DNA from: Verrucomicrobiia bacterium
Lineage (GTDB): Bacteria; Verrucomicrobiota; Verrucomicrobiia; Verrucomicrobiales; DEV007
NCBI GenBank assembly: GCA_030427505.1
Contig: JAUICH010000002.1
Coordinates: forward strand, 267,990-331,989
Direction of reading: 5' to 3'
DNA: 64,000 nucleotides
A program made the position numbers and the translations under genes. Of this stretch, positions 9,360-17,866 are shown piece after piece (the stretch's first letter is position 1; each line of letters opens with the position of its first letter). The notes under the pieces were generated by a model. It made no database searches, had not been told where the DNA came from, and was given only the letters and a program-made list of their open reading frames with translations.

Positions 9360-9392
9360 GAAAAGGCCCGATGAGGATCTGCTCATCGGGCC
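9360..9392 (-). terminator. Rho-independent terminator for the minus-strand gene upstream
   Basis: A perfect 11-bp stem (GGCCCGATGAG at 9365-9375 with CTCATCGGGCC at 9382-9392) and a 6-base loop. Read on the minus strand, the stem is followed directly by TTTTCTTTCTC, the classical U-tract. On the plus strand there is no T-run after it. It therefore serves the minus-strand gene ending at 9449 and supports that gene being real. Confidence 0.8.
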
Positions 9393-9448
9393 CTCGGTAG
9401 GGTAAGGGGACTGGCGTCCCGCACCAGGTTCCGGCGGGAGTGGCTTGG

Positions 9449-9850
9449 CTACCAGACTTCTTTCGCGATTTCTTCACATCTCCAGAGAGAGATCACGCGG
9501 AAATCCGAGCCCAGGGTACAAGGGACCGCCTTCCAGAGCAGAATCTTCAGTTGCTCCAGTGAGGCAACGTTCGGCCTGAGTTGCCGGGCGATCTTGAATA
9601 GAGGCCGCTCGAAGTCTTCCCGAAGGCTGCGCTGACTCAAAGAGAACGCGCAGGGGAAATCCGCGGCAGCTGAGTCCGCTGGATTGATTTTCGAATCAAT
9701 CAGTGATTCCTTGTGGATGCCATCTGGCACGAGCCTAGTCTTGGGAAACGACCGGTTGGCTGGGGTGCTGGAGGATTCCGCGGATTGCTTGTCACGGCAG
9801 CGGGATCCATCCAGTCCCCAAAACTGGTCTTGTTGGTCTTCAGGTTTCAT
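9449..9850 (-). CDS. Small hypothetical protein
   Basis: A 133-residue frame with an ATG start, followed 57 bases downstream by a strong terminator on the same strand; the terminator is the main reason to accept it as a gene. The N-terminal half is polar and low in order. The C-terminal half (FERPLFKIARQLRPNVASLE onward) looks like a compact helical domain ending in LWRCEEIAKEVW. No family recognised. It is divergent from the XRE regulator gene across an AT-rich 270-base region with several matching palindromes, so it may be controlled by that regulator. Composition is less GC-rich than the neighbouring core genes. Confidence 0.55.
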   Translation of the reverse strand: MKPEDQQDQFWGLDGSRCRDKQSAESSSTPANRSFPKTRLVPDGIHKESLIDSKINPADSAAADFPCAFSLSQRSLREDFERPLFKIARQLRPNVASLEQLKILLWKAVPCTLGSDFRVISLWRCEEIAKEVW

Positions 9851-9912
9851 TATTGGGTTCAGGTTGAGGTTACGTTACGCTCCCCAGGAAGATGGTTAGC
9901 GTAAAAATCTTG

Positions 9913-10106
9913 CCATTTGGCATTCTAAATGGCTGTAATACAAGAACAATTTTGAAAATTTGATATTTTCTGGCTCTGAAATATGCGAATGGTGCTGAAA
10001 TGACGGGTTTCCCGTGGCGCTGGGTTAGATTCGCCTTGCGCAATGGGGACTTTCCGGACATTTTATTCGGTTGGATACCAATTGGTATTCCGGTATTGCC
10101 AAATGG
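9913..10106. promoter_or_regulatory. Cluster of three CCAWWTGG operator-like sites
   Basis: Three 8-bp sites fit CCA-WW-TGG: CCATTTGG at 9913-9920 (within the larger palindrome TGCCATTTGGCA), CCAATTGG at 10078-10085 (within the 14-bp perfect palindrome ATACCAATTGGTAT), and CCAAATGG at 10099-10106. They lie in the AT-rich gap between the divergent hypothetical gene and the XRE regulator. The last two flank the probable start of the regulator. Spacing and repetition suggest autoregulation by the XRE protein; this is inference. Confidence 0.45.
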
Positions 10107-10117
10107 TGGAAATGGAT

Positions 10118-11110
10118 ATGGTCGAATCTCCCTACGAAGACTCCGCGATCGGAGATAAGCTGCATCACCTGCGCAGGACCAAGAAGGTCAGTCAGCGAGA
10201 GGTGGCCGAGTTTCTCTCGCTGGCCTGTGGCCGCCAGCGAAGCACTCGCTGGGTCAGTTCCGTTGAAGCGGGCAATGGAGTCATCTACGAAGATGAAGTC
10301 AAAGCCCTGGAAGCGCATTGGGACATGGATTTTTCCAGTGTGCAGGTGCCTGGCTTCGAAGCTCTTCGGGAGGAATCCGCTGGCCGAAGCGGAATCTTCG
10401 TATCCGAGGGGCGAGACTTTTTCCGGCTGCAGCAGCACTACCTGCAGCAGGATCCCGAAGTGGAGTTCGAGATGTGGTTTACGAATCCGGGAAACCTGCG
10501 CTTTCTACGCGATCCTGATGCGCGATCGGTGGTGACGGAGAACCTGGCGAACGGGGTCGATTACTGCCTGCTTTGGTCGATGGATTCCACGGAACTCAGC
10601 GTGTTTGAAGAGTTCCTCTTCGCGGCCAAGAGAATTTCCGGCCAATTGGAAGAGAGAGGGATCGAGCCTGGTAGCCGGGGGAAGATCCGGAACTATCCAG
10701 TGTCTGGCCTTTCCCCCTTTTCCGAAGCCGGGAACTCATCAGGGCAGGTTTTGCACCGCCAGTATGGAGCCACGATGCGGAAGCTGAGTGAGGCCTATCC
10801 CCTTTGCGAGTTCAATGAGACTCGCAATGTGTCGAAGTATGAGCAGCCGGAATCGCTTATGCGCCTGTTGTGGACGGAGTGGGCCGAAGACATCAGCCTT
10901 TGCGTGTTCTTACCCAGGGAAAACTACCGCCTGTTTAAGCCCGAGATTCGGCCCATCGTGCTGCTTCAATTTGAGACCGTGGCCGTGCTGGAGGACTTGG
11001 ATGTTGCCCATGAGGAGCAGGGTTGGCTCATGATGGGTAAAAAATTCACCGACCAACGGGCCAAGATTCTCTGGGACTTCAACCGCTGGCTCCGCGAGTT
11101 CGGAGACTGA
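10118..11110 (+). CDS. XRE-family transcriptional regulator with unknown C-terminal domain
   Basis: The N-terminus has a helix-turn-helix of the Cro/CI type (IGDKLHHLRRTKKVSQREVAEFL, then RSTRWVSSVEAGNG). The start is placed at ATG 10118 (330 residues) because GGTGGA sits seven bases upstream; in-frame ATGs at 10103 and 10112 are alternatives, but the first lies inside an operator-like palindrome. The C-terminal region of about 240 residues has no family that I recognise. It contains VEFEMWFTNPGNLRFLRD and GVDYCLLWSMDSTELSVFEEF, and could be a sensing or enzymatic module. It is soluble, with no membrane segment. Convergent with the sufE-like gene, 10 bases apart. Likely regulates itself and the divergent small gene. 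Confidence 0.75.
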   Translation: MVESPYEDSAIGDKLHHLRRTKKVSQREVAEFLSLACGRQRSTRWVSSVEAGNGVIYEDEVKALEAHWDMDFSSVQVPGFEALREESAGRSGIFVSEGRDFFRLQQHYLQQDPEVEFEMWFTNPGNLRFLRDPDARSVVTENLANGVDYCLLWSMDSTELSVFEEFLFAAKRISGQLEERGIEPGSRGKIRNYPVSGLSPFSEAGNSSGQVLHRQYGATMRKLSEAYPLCEFNETRNVSKYEQPESLMRLLWTEWAEDISLCVFLPRENYRLFKPEIRPIVLLQFETVAVLEDLDVAHEEQGWLMMGKKFTDQRAKILWDFNRWLREFGD

Positions 11111-11120
11111 AGAGGGTGGT

Positions 11121-11591
11121 TCAGTCCTCCTTGGCCGCGTCCTTACGGCTGCGGTACACCTTCGCCGCCGCCTTCATCCGAGACAGTACGTAATACACCG
11201 TCTGGCTGCGCAGCCGCACCAGTTCCGCGCCCACGATGCGGGGCACGAAGTCGGCGGGAATGTTAAGGACCTCATCGATGGTGGAACCGTTCAGGCCCTT
11301 GCACAGGATAGACGTCATGGCCTTCGTCAGGGTCTGAACTTTCGGGCCCAGGGTGATCTTGTAATTCACCCGGTTCTCCCCGTCCTCGTTCAGGAAGACG
11401 CCTACCGTGTCCGTGCATTCCTCATCTTTACGCACGTCTTCCAGGTCAAAGGTCTCGCCCTCCGCGGGCTCCTGCTTCGCGGCGCTGTCCGCGTAGGTAA
11501 TGAGCATCTCCCGCTTCTCCTGATCGGGCAGATACTCGAACAACTCGATGATCTCGGTCAGTGCCGCGGGATAAGGTGTGCCTTCAGACAT
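11121..11591 (-). CDS. sufE: SufE-like sulfur acceptor protein
   Basis: SufE proteins accept sulfane sulfur from a cysteine desulfurase on one Cys and pass it to Fe-S cluster assembly. With ATG 11591 the protein has 156 residues, close to the usual length. The active Cys is expected at C59 (DEECTDTVGVF), in the position of the family's G-C-x-S motif. The C-terminal part matches the family pattern: LTKAMTSILCKGLNGSTIDE, then a hydrophobic IPADF turn and LVRLRSQTVYYVLSRMK. The Cys-flanking sequence is more divergent than in E. coli SufE. A TTG at 11606 is an alternative start. A rhodanese-type sulfurtransferase gene lies just upstream on the same strand (45-base gap), so the two probably form a sulfur-transfer unit. 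Confidence 0.75.
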   Translation of the reverse strand: MSEGTPYPAALTEIIELFEYLPDQEKREMLITYADSAAKQEPAEGETFDLEDVRKDEECTDTVGVFLNEDGENRVNYKITLGPKVQTLTKAMTSILCKGLNGSTIDEVLNIPADFVPRIVGAELVRLRSQTVYYVLSRMKAAAKVYRSRKDAAKED

Positions 11592-11636
11592 GGCGAAAAG
11601 TTGCAAGAGAGCTAAAGAAAGAACGGCGGCCAGAGA

Positions 11637-12506
11637 TCAGACGTCCTTCTCAATAGGATTGCCCACCATGTTGCCCCATTCCGTCCAGCTTCCGTCGTAG
11701 TTGCGAACCTTGGGATAGCCGAGCAGGTATTTCAGCACGAACCAGGTGTGGCTGGAGCGTTCGCCGATGCGGCAGTAGGCGATGATGTCGTCGCTTTCGC
11801 CCAGGCCCAGTTCCTCCGTGTAGAGATTGCGGAGTTCTTCCGCGCTCTTGAAGGTTCCGTCCGGGTTGGCTGCCCTGGCCCAGGGGCAGCTTTTCGCGCC
11901 GGGAATGTGGCCGCCGCGCAGCACGCCTTCCTGCGGATACTCGGGCATGTGCGTCACCTCGCCCTTGAACTCGCCGGGGGACCGCACGTCCACCATCGGC
12001 AGCCCGGCCTTCATGTGGGCCATGGTCTCCGCGTGGAAGGCGCGGATCGCCGCGTCGTCGCGCTTCGCCGGTTCCGGGTAGTCCGTGGCGGGGTAGGAGG
12101 GAACCTCACGGGTGAGTTCCCGTTCTTCTTCGATCCACTTGTCCCGGCCGCCATCCATGACCTTGGCGTTGGTGTGGCCGAAAAGCTGGAACACCCAGAA
12201 GGCATAGCAGGCCCACCAGTTGGACTTGTCGCCGTAAAACACCACGGTGGTTTCCGGGGTGATGCCGTTTTCCCGGCACAGCTTCGCGAAGCCGGTGGTG
12301 CCCACATAGTCGCGCACCGTCTGGTCATTCAGGTCGCGCCGCCAGTCGATGTGGACCGCGCCGGGAAGGTGGCCGGTGTCATAGAGCAAGATGTCTTCGT
12401 TGCTCTCAACGATCCGGACGTTTTCGTCCGGGAGATGATCCTGAACCCATTGGGTGCTGACCAGGGCTTCGGGGTGGGCGTAGGCGGAAAATTTATTGTC
12501 GCTCAT
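11637..12506 (-). CDS. sseA: Thiosulfate sulfurtransferase, two-domain rhodanese
   Basis: Transfers sulfane sulfur from thiosulfate (or 3-mercaptopyruvate) to a thiophilic acceptor. 289 residues with two rhodanese domains. The N-terminal domain (residues about 12-130) has lost the catalytic Cys loop. The C-terminal domain (about 160-289) has the active-site loop CRIGERS with Cys245. This loop sequence is that of the thiosulfate-type enzymes rather than the CGSGVT loop of mercaptopyruvate sulfurtransferases. The conserved [11 protein letters not shown] and DGSWTEWGN motifs are present. No signal peptide, so cytoplasmic. It precedes the sufE-like gene on the same strand, suggesting a shared role in sulfur delivery. 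Substrate preference from the loop is a family-based inference. Confidence 0.9.
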   Translation of the reverse strand: MSDNKFSAYAHPEALVSTQWVQDHLPDENVRIVESNEDILLYDTGHLPGAVHIDWRRDLNDQTVRDYVGTTGFAKLCRENGITPETTVVFYGDKSNWWACYAFWVFQLFGHTNAKVMDGGRDKWIEEERELTREVPSYPATDYPEPAKRDDAAIRAFHAETMAHMKAGLPMVDVRSPGEFKGEVTHMPEYPQEGVLRGGHIPGAKSCPWARAANPDGTFKSAEELRNLYTEELGLGESDDIIAYCRIGERSSHTWFVLKYLLGYPKVRNYDGSWTEWGNMVGNPIEKDV

Positions 12507-12670
12507 GGGTGTTGGTCGCTTCCGCCCAATGAAAGGCGGTAAGAGTGAGAATCAAGAGGCCACACCAGGCGAACCGCTTCGAATGCGGGCCTGGCGATCG
12601 AAAAATCTGACGAAGCACCCGGACTGGGATTACAGGGCGGGCGCCGCTTTCCAAAGAAGGCTGCTCAGAG

Positions 12671-13432
12671 TTACGAGGCCGAACTTTCTCCGGCCGCCGG
12701 TTCTTCACCGCTGAGTTTTGCGTTCCAGCGCCGGAAAAAGGCTCCGGTGGAAAGGATGCAGCACTGAATGCCATACTTCAGCGCCCGGGAGAACTTAATG
12801 GAGCTACTGTCTTCCTCGTAACGGGTGGGGCAGGTGATCTCGCAGGTCTGGTAGCCTTTCTCCACCGCCGCCACCAGCAACTCGTTGTCGAAAATGAAAT
12901 CGTCGCTCAGCTCCTGGAAAGGAATGCTTTCCAGCAGCCGCCGGGAGTAGGCGCGGTAGCCCGTGTGGTATTCCGTGTGGCGGCGGCCCAGGCAGAGGTC
13001 CATGTAGTTGGTGATGGCCAGGTTCACCAGGTATTTCCAGACCGGCATGCCACCGCTCAGGGCGCCCCGGCCAGAGGTGCGTGAGGCCAGGCAGAGATCG
13101 TAAGTGCCTTCGATGATCATGGCGGCCATGGGGACGATCAGCTTGGGCGTGTACTGGTAGTCCGGGTGCAGCAGGATGATGACGTCGCCCCCCGCGTCCA
13201 GGCCGTATTGAAGGCATCGCTTGACGTTGCCGCCGTAGTTCTGGTTCACCTCGTTCTGGTGAGCCGTGATGTCCAGCGTGGCCGCTATCTCCATGGTGCG
13301 ATCCCTGGAGCAGTCATCGCTCAGGATGACTTCATCCACGAGGTCGCGGGGAATTTCGCGGACGGTTTTCTCGAGCGTTTTCTCCGCGAAATAGCTCGGC
13401 ATGGTGACGACGATTTTCTTACCCTGAAGCAT
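12671..13432 (-). CDS. Family 2 glycosyltransferase (dolichyl-phosphate mannose synthase-like)
   Basis: 253 residues of GT-A fold. Motifs: KIVVTMPSYFAEKTLEKTV at the nucleotide-binding start, LSDDCSRDRT, and HPDYQYTPKLI in the DxD region, followed by a GRGALSGGMPVWKYLVN acceptor segment and FIFDNELLVAAVEKGY. This is the pattern of DPM1/undecaprenyl-phosphate glycosyltransferases that act at the inner face of the membrane. No C-terminal membrane helices are present. It is not in an obvious glycan operon. It is divergent from the SH3-type lipoprotein gene. The sugar donor and acceptor cannot be determined from sequence alone. Confidence 0.85.
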   Translation of the reverse strand: MLQGKKIVVTMPSYFAEKTLEKTVREIPRDLVDEVILSDDCSRDRTMEIAATLDITAHQNEVNQNYGGNVKRCLQYGLDAGGDVIILLHPDYQYTPKLIVPMAAMIIEGTYDLCLASRTSGRGALSGGMPVWKYLVNLAITNYMDLCLGRRHTEYHTGYRAYSRRLLESIPFQELSDDFIFDNELLVAAVEKGYQTCEITCPTRYEEDSSSIKFSRALKYGIQCCILSTGAFFRRWNAKLSGEEPAAGESSAS

Positions 13433-13532
13433 GATATCCTATCGGAAAAGAGGCGCCACCATGGGCGCGAATCCCGGAGGGCGCAAGGTTTCAGTTGCGG
13501 TCCGGGGGTCAGGGCGTCACCCTGGAGTTTCC

Positions 13533-14135
13533 ATGAAACGCTGGTTCGCACTCTGCGCCGTGGCCGGGCTCTCGGTTTTTGGCCTTTCCGGTTGCCTCAC
13601 TCTGGACTCCCTGCCTTTCGCGGGCGGGGGTGGCGGTGGTTCCCGTGCCGCCCTTCAGGGAGAGGCTCTGGTGGTCTTGGAGGTCACCTCTCCCCGCACT
13701 CCGTTTTACACCAGCGCGCCCGGAAAGAACGACCTGCCTTTCGTTTACCTGAACGCCGGGGATAACGTGAAATTGATCAAGGAGAAAGGCGACTACGCGA
13801 AAGTCCTCATTTCCACCGGCATGACGGGGTATGTCCCCCTTTCCGGGCTGAGTTCCCCTGGTGGTGGCGCGGCCCCCAGTGGTGGCGGATACCCGGAAGC
13901 GCGGACGCCAAGCCCTGGGGATTCGCCCGGCGCCACACCGGAGTGGGAACAGGAGCTTCTGAATTCACCGGCTCCGCCCGCCGAGCCATACGTTCACCCC
14001 ATGGAGGGTGGCGGCTTCGACCCGAATAGGGAACTGGCGCCACTTCCCGTGGATGGCACCCCGCACCGGTCCCGGCCAGAGGTCCAGGCGCCGGAGCCGG
14101 ATGGCTCGGGACCTACTTTCCCGAATCAGCCCTGA
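13533..14135 (+). CDS. Lipoprotein with bacterial SH3-like domain
   Basis: Starting at ATG 13533 the protein is 200 residues with a textbook lipoprotein signal: MKRWFALCAVAGLSVFGLSG followed by Cys21 (lipobox LSGC). The part just after the Cys has a Gly run. Residues about 45-110 resemble an SH3b fold (EALVVLEVTSPRTPFYTSAP, then DNVKLIKEKGDYAKVLISTG, then MTGYVPLSGLSS), a module often found in envelope or peptidoglycan-associated proteins. The C-terminal 90 residues are Pro/Gly/Ser-rich and probably disordered. The upstream part of the frame lacks signal features and overlaps the promoter region of the divergent glycosyltransferase. Its 3' end overlaps leuD by ten bases on the opposite strand. 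Confidence 0.8.
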   Translation: MKRWFALCAVAGLSVFGLSGCLTLDSLPFAGGGGGGSRAALQGEALVVLEVTSPRTPFYTSAPGKNDLPFVYLNAGDNVKLIKEKGDYAKVLISTGMTGYVPLSGLSSPGGGAAPSGGGYPEARTPSPGDSPGATPEWEQELLNSPAPPAEPYVHPMEGGGFDPNRELAPLPVDGTPHRSRPEVQAPEPDGSGPTFPNQP

Positions 14136-14731
14136 AGGTAGGCCAGCTGGCTCGCCGTGGCTTCCACTTCGGGAGCGCCTTCGAGCAGTTCGCCAATGGG
14201 ATCCCACTTGGCGCTGATCAGCGCTTCCCGGGCCGTATCCGGGATGTGCACGGGGAACTGCTGGCCGTCACCAAAAAAGACACGCCCGTTTTCCACGTCC
14301 ACTTTGATCTCCGTGGCGGGATCGGCCTCGATGGCTTTGGCCAGGGCTTCGATGTCTTCCGCCGTGGCCGCCACGCAGGGCACGCCCAGAGTGGTGCAGT
14401 TGCCGAAGAAAATCTCCGCGAAGCTCTGGGCGATGACGGCGCGGATGCCGTAGCGGTAGAGCGCCTGGGGCGCGTGCTCCCGGGAACTGCCGCAGCCAAA
14501 GTTCACGCCGGACAGCAGGATGGACGCTTCCTTAAACTTCGGATCGTTCAGCGGATGCGGTTTCTCGGAGCCGTCTTCGTTGAAACGGACGTCGTAGAAC
14601 AAATACTCGCCCAGCCCGTCAAAGGTCACGCATTTCATGAAGCGCGCCGGGATGATGCGGTCGGTATCGATGTCAGAACCGGGGACGTAAACGCCCTTGC
14701 CGGTGACTTGGAGAATCTTTTCGAGTGCCAT
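14126..14731 (-). CDS. leuD: 3-isopropylmalate dehydratase small subunit
   Basis: With LeuC it isomerises 2-isopropylmalate to 3-isopropylmalate in leucine biosynthesis. 201 residues, the usual size. Conserved segments: VPGSDIDTDRIIPARFMK near residue 17, and the swivelling-domain signature FGCGSSREHAPQAL. The gene follows leuC by 45 bases on the same strand, forming a leuCD pair. leuA and leuB are not in the window. The C-terminal coding end overlaps the convergent lipoprotein gene by ten bases. Confidence 0.95.
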   Translation of the reverse strand: MALEKILQVTGKGVYVPGSDIDTDRIIPARFMKCVTFDGLGEYLFYDVRFNEDGSEKPHPLNDPKFKEASILLSGVNFGCGSSREHAPQALYRYGIRAVIAQSFAEIFFGNCTTLGVPCVAATAEDIEALAKAIEADPATEIKVDVENGRVFFGDGQQFPVHIPDTAREALISAKWDPIGELLEGAPEVEATASQLAYLQG

Positions 14732-14776
14732 GGTCGTGGAAAGAAAAAATAGGGTGTGTGAAGAAGCGAGGCCGGA

Positions 14777-16210
<1,434 letters not shown>

Positions 16211-16414
16211 GACTGATATGGGGCTGTAAACCTGTAATGGACTGTGGTGGCGGCAGTTTCCTTTCAGGAAAGGCCGGACTGTCATCCTACCACACCCTTG
16301 GGGAGGCAGGTAACGGATTCTTGACGTCGCTCCTCGATAAGAGGTTGCAATTTTGGCGGGAAATCGTTACGGGAAGATGTCGACTCCATACATCAACACA
16401 CACTCCAATACGTT

Positions 16415-16615
16415 ATGAAACTTAAAGAACTTCTCAAAACCGGCCTCTTTGCCGCCATCGCCGCCAGCTTCGCTATCGCGACCATCAGCTGCAGCGAAAC
16501 CGCTGAAGAAGCCCCTGAAGCTCAGGAAGCTGAAGAAGCGCCCGCTACTCCGGCTGAGCCCGCTCCGGCCGCCCCGGCCGAACCGGCCCCCGCGGAACCT
16601 GCTCCGGCTCAGTAA
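16415..16615 (+). CDS. Small Ala/Pro/Glu-rich lipoprotein
   Basis: A 66-residue precursor. The signal peptide (KLKELLKTGLFAAIAASFAI) ends in a lipobox (TISC, Cys26). The mature 41 residues are almost entirely Glu, Ala and Pro, with tandem EPAPAAPA-type repeats, so it is an extended, flexible, acidic tether. A good rho-independent terminator follows at 16654-16687, showing a single-gene transcript. Small abundant lipoproteins of this kind are known from many Gram-negative envelopes, where they act as spacers; the specific role here is unknown. Confidence 0.8.
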   Translation: MKLKELLKTGLFAAIAASFAIATISCSETAEEAPEAQEAEEAPATPAEPAPAAPAEPAPAEPAPAQ

Positions 16616-16653
16616 GCCGTTTGCCAGGATCGGCTAAGTCGATCTATTTCGGG

Positions 16654-16687
16654 ACGCTCCGCTGCCTTCGGGTGGTGGAGCGTTTTC
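16654..16687 (+). terminator. Rho-independent terminator after the small lipoprotein
   Basis: A 7-bp perfect stem (ACGCTCC at 16654-16660 with GGAGCGT at 16677-16683), extended by partial pairing and closed by a CCTTCGGG-type loop, runs directly into TTTT. It lies 39 bases after the stop of the small lipoprotein gene and five bases before the stop of the convergent transporter gene. Confidence 0.75.
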
Positions 16688-16691
16688 CGTT

Positions 16692-17678
16692 TCAGGGGGC
16701 GGGGAAGATGGAGGGCAGCCCTGACGGATGAATGTCCAGCCAGTCCATGGCCAGGGAAATGGCGAGAGGGGCAGTGAAAATGCTGGCGAAAATGGTGGAG
16801 AGCACGACCTGCACCGCCGTTACCGGATGTCCGCCGTAGAGCCGGGCAATCACGATCGGCATCACCGCCGCCGGCATGCCTGCCTGTACGATGAGGACCT
16901 TTTTCAGGTCTTCCGGCAGCGGCAAGAATGCGACAAAAGCCAGGATCAGAGCCCCCAGCACACCCAGGCGGAGCACGATGCCCGCGAAGGAGGTTTTCCA
17001 GGCGTTCTCCCACACTCCGGGCGCGAAGAGTTTCCCGATAGTGGCGCCGATCATGAACAGACAGATCGGAATGGCCGTCCGCCCCAGCATGGAAATGGCC
17101 GTCAGCACCACTTCCGGCACAAATTTGTAGAATCCCGTGTAGGTGAAAAACAAGCTCACCACCACCGCGATGAAGGGTCCATTGATCAGGAGCTTCAGTG
17201 CCGGGCCCGCCTGCCGGCTCATGATCAGGATTCCCACCGTCCACATGGCCACCTCCACCCCCAGCCCGTGGATGAAGACCAGCGCTTTCGGGCCTTCCTC
17301 CCCGGGAAAAATCGTCAGAATGACCGGAAGGGCGATGAAACCGTAGTTCTGAATGCCACAGGCAATGGCGAAGGTGCGCCGCCCTTCGCCCTTCTTGAGC
17401 CCGAAAATTCCCGCCGCCCCATAGGACACGGCGAAACTCAGGCAAATAATGACAAAGCCCACCCCCATGGCCCAGGCCACCGTGGAGACCTGCTTCAGGT
17501 CGTCCTTGCCCATGACAAAGTCGATGATCAAGCAGGGAGTGAGGAGATTCAGGGCCAGCTTCATGACCCCGGTCTCCAGATCCTCCTGAATCCAGCGCCG
17601 CTTGTGCATCACGAAGCCCGTCCCCATCACCAGGAACACCGGGAAGATGGCGGTCAGGATGTCAGCGTAAGACAGCAT
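16692..17678 (-). CDS. AEC-family membrane transporter
   Basis: From ATG 17678 the protein is 328 residues with about ten hydrophobic segments, starting MLSYADILTAIFPVFLVMGT. The pattern of the auxin efflux carrier (AEC) family is clear: LALNLLTPCLIIDFVMG in the first half, the central GIQNYGFIALPVILTIF motif, and AGMPAAVMPIVIARLYGG in the second half. AEC members export or exchange small organic anions such as malate, and auxin in plants. No substrate can be assigned. The upstream coding extension to 17858 is rejected because it is not hydrophobic and not family-like. The gene lies alone between a terminator and uvrA. Confidence 0.9.
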   Translation of the reverse strand: MLSYADILTAIFPVFLVMGTGFVMHKRRWIQEDLETGVMKLALNLLTPCLIIDFVMGKDDLKQVSTVAWAMGVGFVIICLSFAVSYGAAGIFGLKKGEGRRTFAIACGIQNYGFIALPVILTIFPGEEGPKALVFIHGLGVEVAMWTVGILIMSRQAGPALKLLINGPFIAVVVSLFFTYTGFYKFVPEVVLTAISMLGRTAIPICLFMIGATIGKLFAPGVWENAWKTSFAGIVLRLGVLGALILAFVAFLPLPEDLKKVLIVQAGMPAAVMPIVIARLYGGHPVTAVQVVLSTIFASIFTAPLAISLAMDWLDIHPSGLPSIFPAP

Positions 17679-17866
17679 GGCATTGTCGCGGCGGGCGGGA
17701 AGGAAAAGAAGAGAGGAAGCGTGACCTTCCGGCGGGAGCGCGTCTCTGGCAAGTCCGGGCCTGCGTGCGCCCGTGGAAGGCCATCCGCCACGGACACTTC
17801 CCTGTCTCCATGTCTCCCCCCTCTCCTTGTCTGGGAAAACGGGATCGCTTCTCTCCAAGCTACGCC

